From Panulirus ornatus (lineage: Eukaryota; Arthropoda; Malacostraca; Decapoda; Palinuridae): a stretch of DNA of 64,000 nucleotides. The translations under genes were made by a program, and so were the position numbers. Position 1 is the first letter of the stretch, and every line of letters begins with the position of its first letter. The stretch spans positions 52,935,982-52,999,981 of the forward strand of contig NC_092232.1 of the NCBI RefSeq assembly GCF_036320965.1, read 5' to 3'. This document shows, piece after piece, positions 59,661 through 64,000 of this stretch. The notes beneath the pieces were generated by a model. It did not search any database, was not told where the DNA came from, and saw only the letters and a program-made list of their open reading frames with translations.

Positions 59661-60130
59661 CTCACTCTCCTGGCGGACACTCCTACTGGAGGACTTCACC
59701 CACGCACACACGAAAACTTAACTACCTCCTCTCCTCCTCCTCCTCCTCCTCTAACCTTGGCTGGGTGTGGAGGACACTGCATACCCTCACGCGTCAAACT
59801 GCTACCGAGTACTCAAGAAACGTGAGCCCGTAACTACTAGTATGTTAAAGCTAGCTGATCCCGTGCTGGGCGATCGTAAAGCAATCCAACTCCGTTTCCT
59901 CCATGGTCAGACACGACACACCCGCCCACTCTCAACTCTGGGAGTCTTCATTCCTTCCCACCTCCCCGCCTCATGTCAGACTTTTTCCAGGAAACTAAAG
60001 AGAGCACAAAATACATTTACTTGTGCAGAGCCTTGTCTACCTGCTATGTGATTTCCAGATGCCTCATTAAGAAGTAAACATTCGCCACATGGTCGAATGT
60101 ATTCGAGGCACAACACATGGGGGATCATGG

Positions 60131-60132
<2 letters not shown>

Positions 60133-60195
<63 letters not shown>
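60133..60195. repeat. (TG)n microsatellite
   Basis: Pure TG array of about 62 bp. Confidence 0.95.
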
Positions 60196-60221
60196 GTATG
60201 ATTTCTATTTGTGTGTTTCGG

Positions 60222-60412
60222 GGACAGAGTTCTACACTCGCGTTGCCTCGTCTCTTAACCTTCTACATATGTGACATGTCCACACTCATGCGCACACACA
60301 TACCCTGACCAGGTACCCATTCATCATCCAGCCCCAAAGGGAGGTTGAAGACCTGGATCGGGTGTGGGCCGAATGCTGCGCCCGACCTCGCAAATGTAAA
60401 TAGCAGGAGAGA
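60222..60412 (-). mobile_element. SINE-G body, copy 3
   Basis: The minus strand has GCATTCGGCCCACACCCG, ATCCAGGTCTTCAACC, GGGTACCTGGTCAGGG and AGGTTAAGAGACGAGGC, as in the 29.3 and 48.0 kb copies. The tRNA-like head is missing or too decayed to see. Confidence 0.65.
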
Positions 60413-60419
60413 TGAACAG

Positions 60420-62104
60420 GAGGGAGGAGAGCCTGACCCTCTCAGTCATCAACGGGATGACAAAAAAACCCGCGGGTAAAATCATGAGGTCTTTGTATCC
60501 AGCCATTATGCTAACTGAAGAGCGAGTGCGTCTGCCGCCTCTTCCATTTCCTCACTTCTCTCTACCCCCTTTTGTTTCTCCCCCTCCCATCCTCTCTCCA
60601 CCATTTCATTCCTTTATCTACTTTTTCAGATCCTCTCCCTCACCCTAGCTCCCGTCTCCTAAACACACTACACCCTGGACGCCTCCACGTGCTCCACATT
60701 CCTGACCTCCACATTCTTGCCCAGGTGGTGGCTCCTTCTCCTCCTCCTCGCCAACTACATCGCTACTGGTGCCAGGGATAAGCCCTCACCGTCGACATCT
60801 GCCAACACCACCTGCTCGACCCTAGACTACCGATACACCAGCTGCCACACCGGACACTGCTGACGCCATGTTTCATCATCGTTAGTTAACAACCATCTAC
60901 CACCACCATACGTACCAGTACACCACCACCACCACCACCACAAGCACCACTACAACTACCATCACACACACACACACGCACCATTACCCCCACCTCATGC
61001 ATCAGTGCCACCACCACCACACGCACCGCTAAACTACCAACACCACACATACCACAACAGCACCATACGACACGGTAGCCAAGCATGGTGTTCGCAAACA
61101 CCTGATAGGTCCAATTTACCCCCAAGAGACAACGCTCTCTGTGGCCGGTGTAATACAATGATACACCACTGCTCTGTGTAGAGAAGAGAAACTTTGAAAT
61201 GGAAATATGTCGTCCTTTCATTCCTGATGCACCGAGCTATTAATACTCGCAACTTAGCAAGTCAAAACAGACTCATTTGCTAAATCTTGGACACTAATGG
61301 AGAAGCTCTTGAGAATCCTTCTTGTATAATCAGAGCCATTACCGCTTGCCTAGGAAGCTCACGGTGCAATACTGCCCGTCGCTGGCGTACACTTTTGGTG
61401 CAACATACACCAGTTACTAATTAAGTCGCTTGATTTTACGAAGAGCATGACTCTGGATTATCTGCATACAACAAAAATTTCGGCGTGAAGTGGGAGGACT
61501 ATGAGTGCCGAGTGTGCGAAAGGAAGATAAAATAAGGAACACACAAAGAGGAAAGGAGATTTTGCACATAATAAAATCACATTCCACCGAAAGAATTCCT
61601 GATTCAGGGCGAAAATGGCCGAGCCAAATGACTTAAAAATAGATCCGCAAGAGGTCAACTGAGAGAGGAAACAGAGACAAAGTAAAAGACCGTGGAGGAG
61701 GTGGAGGAGGAAGGAGATAGAAGGGAGGCGTGGAGTTGAGGTCTGCTGGTCAGTGAGCAGCAGCAGCAGGAACAGATATGTGGGAGGAGGCAATAGCTGG
61801 GTGTTACCAGGCCAGGCAGGATCGATTGGCGCGTCGGCTTCTTGGGTTTGTTTACTCTGGCAATTGGTAATTTCACCCCGCCTCCCATGTACAACCCCCC
61901 CCCCCCCCCCATGCAACACGGGGGGGCGCCTCCGTCCACCGTCCCCCCCTCCTGGTCTTCGAGGTAATCATATTCCTTAATCCGGGAGCCTCCGTCAGGT
62001 AAACCAGCCTTACATTAGTCTGCTGGATGTTCTACGTCTCTTCTTCCCCTCGGGCTGGCTGAAGCGGCTGGATCGTTATGTATACGTTAGGCCATCGGTC
62101 ATGT

Positions 62105-62105
<1 letters not shown>
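60420..62105. other. No recognised gene
   Basis: Contains (ACC)n near 60920-60940 and 61000-61020, and a poly(C) at about 61898-61910. Minus frames across 61458-61939 have a low-complexity Leu-rich composition and no family signature. Confidence 0.4.

Positions 62106-62106
<1 letters not shown>

Positions 62107-62182
<76 letters not shown>
62107..62182. repeat. (GA)n microsatellite
   Basis: Pure GA array of about 75 bp. Confidence 0.95.
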
Positions 62183-62190
<8 letters not shown>

Positions 62191-62379
62191 GCGGGAATGG
62201 GTACGTACAGAGGCCACGAAGGAGAGGGCGTTCGTTCCAGGCGCATTCGTCTCCCAAGAGGTAGCAGTAAGGGTACGGCTCGAGAATAGACTCATGACTC
62301 GCCACAATCCGTCTGCTCAGAATGGTTCGTCAAGATTTCCAAGGGAAGAACAACACCTGCTTCTCACAACGAACGAAAA

Positions 62380-62520
62380 CTCTCTCTGGTGTAGCCCCCT
62401 TCCATCCATCCATTCCCCCCCATCACCACCACTTCCTATTGCCCCCTACCGAAAACCCTCTCTGGTGTAGCCCCCTTCCATCCTCCCCCCCAACCCATTT
62501 CCTATTTACCGGCCCCCGGT
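62380..62520. repeat. ~74-bp direct duplication
   Basis: AAAACYCTCTCTGGTGTAGC, CCCCTTCCATCC and ATTTCCTATT-type sequence occurs twice (start near 62386 and 62452). Confidence 0.8.
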
Positions 62521-63317
62521 TTATTCTTGGTGAGGAAAACTTCTGCTATCCGTAGTACGAACACATCATCGGCGTCTCACTCCCGACCTGTGCAACAGTA
62601 CAACCTGGTCGTGTGGGTGTTAGGTTGAGGACTCGAGACTCGACGGTGGGGGAGATCGAAGGCTGTTTTCCCTTATTGAATCCACCTCCTTGGCCTCGCC
62701 CGAATTCATTGTACATATTCCATCCGGTCGAGAATTCCAATGCCAGAACATAGGCCATATTTTACCGAACTCACCGTAGGGTTACTGTCGCAATCTTCAC
62801 CACGAAGAGAAACAGAAAAAAAAAAAAAATACTGCCACCTACCCTTCTCTCTCTCTCTCTCTCTCTATCTCTCCTTCTCCCTCCTCGGTCTCCTCTCCCT
62901 CTCTCTTCCCTCTTACCTACCCACACAAATACAGCCCCAGTGCCAATATCCTCTGACAATGGTTTCCACGTCAACACAAATCGCTCCCCTTTCCCCTCTA
63001 CTCCAAGCCTCCTCCCCCACCTACACTGGCCAGACGCCCCCCGCCCCTCTCTGTCTCTCTCTCTCCCCCTCACCCTATAAACTCATCCACCCTTGACCCG
63101 ATATATACATATAGGCAATAGACTATCCCCTCAGTCGACGTATGCCTCGACCCCCACACAGTACTGGCGCTTCGCCACTGAAGGTGATGTTAAACACGCC
63201 ACACACCACAAGCTGAAACTCGTAGCAGACCAACAGTTTCAGTCATTATGGTACGCGTACATCCATATACGGCAGGGGGCCATGTCGGGGTGTTGGGAGC
63301 ATTTTCTTTTTTTCTTT

Positions 63318-63460
63318 TTTATGTTGGAGGTTCCAGTCACGGACTACATAAAAAAAAAGTCCACATCAAGGTCGATCCTTGATTGAAACAGAAAGAGGAT
63401 TATGAAATGGTAAAAGAAGAGACAAGTATTTACGAATTTTGGAGGAAGTGAATCGAACGG
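63318..63460 (-). mobile_element. LINE-J 3' end fragment (part a)
   Basis: TGTTGGAGGTTCCAGTCACGG, GTCCACATCAAGGTCGATCC, TTGATTGAAACAG and AGACAAGTATTTACGAATTT (shown in parts) match the LINE-J 3' UTR. Confidence 0.75.
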
Positions 63461-63609
63461 GTTAGTAGTCCACACCGACGGAGGGAAAAGTCATTGTACT
63501 CGAAGTAGTGTTCACGTATTTACCACTGTCCGTAGGGCAAACATCCGTCTATGGGGCTGTGGATCGAGTTCCGGACATGGCAAGCCAGCTCACATCCAAC
63601 CCAGGTGCG

Positions 63610-63800
63610 TATCAAGATAGAGTGGATGTTACAGTAATACTAAATATGTTCAATAACACGTGGAATCACAGAGTCGTCGAAGGAGAGAGGAAACTTGTGA
63701 GGAATTTTCGATACAGACGATTCGAGGAAACTGGGTCTTGGAGGCATTAAACTTAACCAAATTTCGTCTTACTCCACCGAGATACCCTGGTTACAAGACG
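63610..63800 (-). mobile_element. LINE-J coding fragment (part b)
   Basis: AGTAATACTAAATATG, GAGTCGTCGAAGGAGAGAGG, AACTTGTGAGGAATTTTCG and TGGGTCTTGGAGGCATTAAA match 59.46-59.60 kb, the NASKTQF region of the RT. The segment that should join it to part a is missing; about 150 bp of other sequence lies between. Confidence 0.75.
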
Positions 63801-63846
63801 GGACATCACTAGGGTAAAATCATCTCCTGTACCATTCACATAGTAA

Positions 63847-63849
<3 letters not shown>

Positions 63850-63894
<45 letters not shown>
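63850..63894. repeat. (CA)n microsatellite
   Basis: Pure CA array. Confidence 0.95.
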
Positions 63895-63896
<2 letters not shown>

Positions 63897-64000
63897 CTTA
63901 CTGAACCGATGCATTTGAACTGTACGAGCTGGTAAACATTACATTCTACCCCAGGCACTCAAAAACCTCTTACCTCCCTACAATTGCCTTTGGTGTGGCC

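Noticed and set aside
61458..61939. Leu/Ser-rich 153-codon minus frame, possible membrane protein
   Set aside because: The Leu/Ser-rich composition comes from reading GGA/GCA-rich DNA in reverse, it is low complexity, and no family motif is seen.

Overview
This window looks like intergenic or intronic nuclear DNA from a decapod crustacean (inference). It is extremely rich in microsatellites and minisatellites. It carries degenerate non-LTR retrotransposon fragments of types I recognise from crustacean genomes, and tRNA-derived SINE remnants. I found no bacterial operon, phage, CRISPR array, rRNA or functional tRNA gene, and no host protein-coding exon that I would defend. Most long open frames are translations of (TA)n, (CA)n, (GA)n or minisatellite arrays.

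The mobile elements fall into several groups. (1) LINE-B is a non-LTR retrotransposon. Its best copy (56.9-58.2 kb, minus strand) has an open RT frame with intact RQGC and FADD motifs; 3'-end fragments lie near 0.43-0.87, 38.7-39.0, 42.8-43.2 and 49.6-50.0 kb. (2) SINE-A is a ~240-bp non-autonomous element with seven copies (0.02, 6.3, 10.2, 13.3, 15.0, 17.5 and 36.3 kb). Six of the seven sit inside AT-only microsatellites on both sides. Its 3' terminal ~45-50 bases match the 3' tail of LINE-B, which suggests a LINE/SINE partnership. (3) Jockey/CR1-like RT remnants lie at 8.0-8.6, 18.9-19.2, 22.75-23.9, 31.9-32.3, 58.8-59.66 and 63.3-63.8 kb, with a 3' tail fragment at 5.2 kb. (4) tRNA-derived SINE relics lie at 13.6, 29.3, 30.1, 30.5, 33.4, 48.0 and 60.3 kb. 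(5) Four short dispersed repeats (families C-F below) each occur two to four times.

Tandem repeats dominate the rest. There is a 41-bp array with a higher-order pattern (6.9-7.56 kb), a ~147-bp higher-order pyrimidine-rich array (9.43-9.84 kb), a 30-bp array (37.9-38.15 kb), and many 20-75 bp arrays. Clusters of sequence able to form non-B DNA lie at 0.27-0.41, 21.2-22.25, 34.84-35.41 and 36.25-37.31 kb. Lower-repeat stretches (24-27, 39.6-41.3, 44.8-47.9, 50.3-53.3 and 53.5-56.2 kb) hold nothing I could recognise as a gene.

The most interesting theme is the link between LINE-B, SINE-A and TA/TAA microsatellites. The sequence suggests a LINE-mobilised SINE that lands in, or nucleates, AT-only simple repeats. 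It also shows one case where a (TA)n array seems to have grown from the codons of an RT gene itself.
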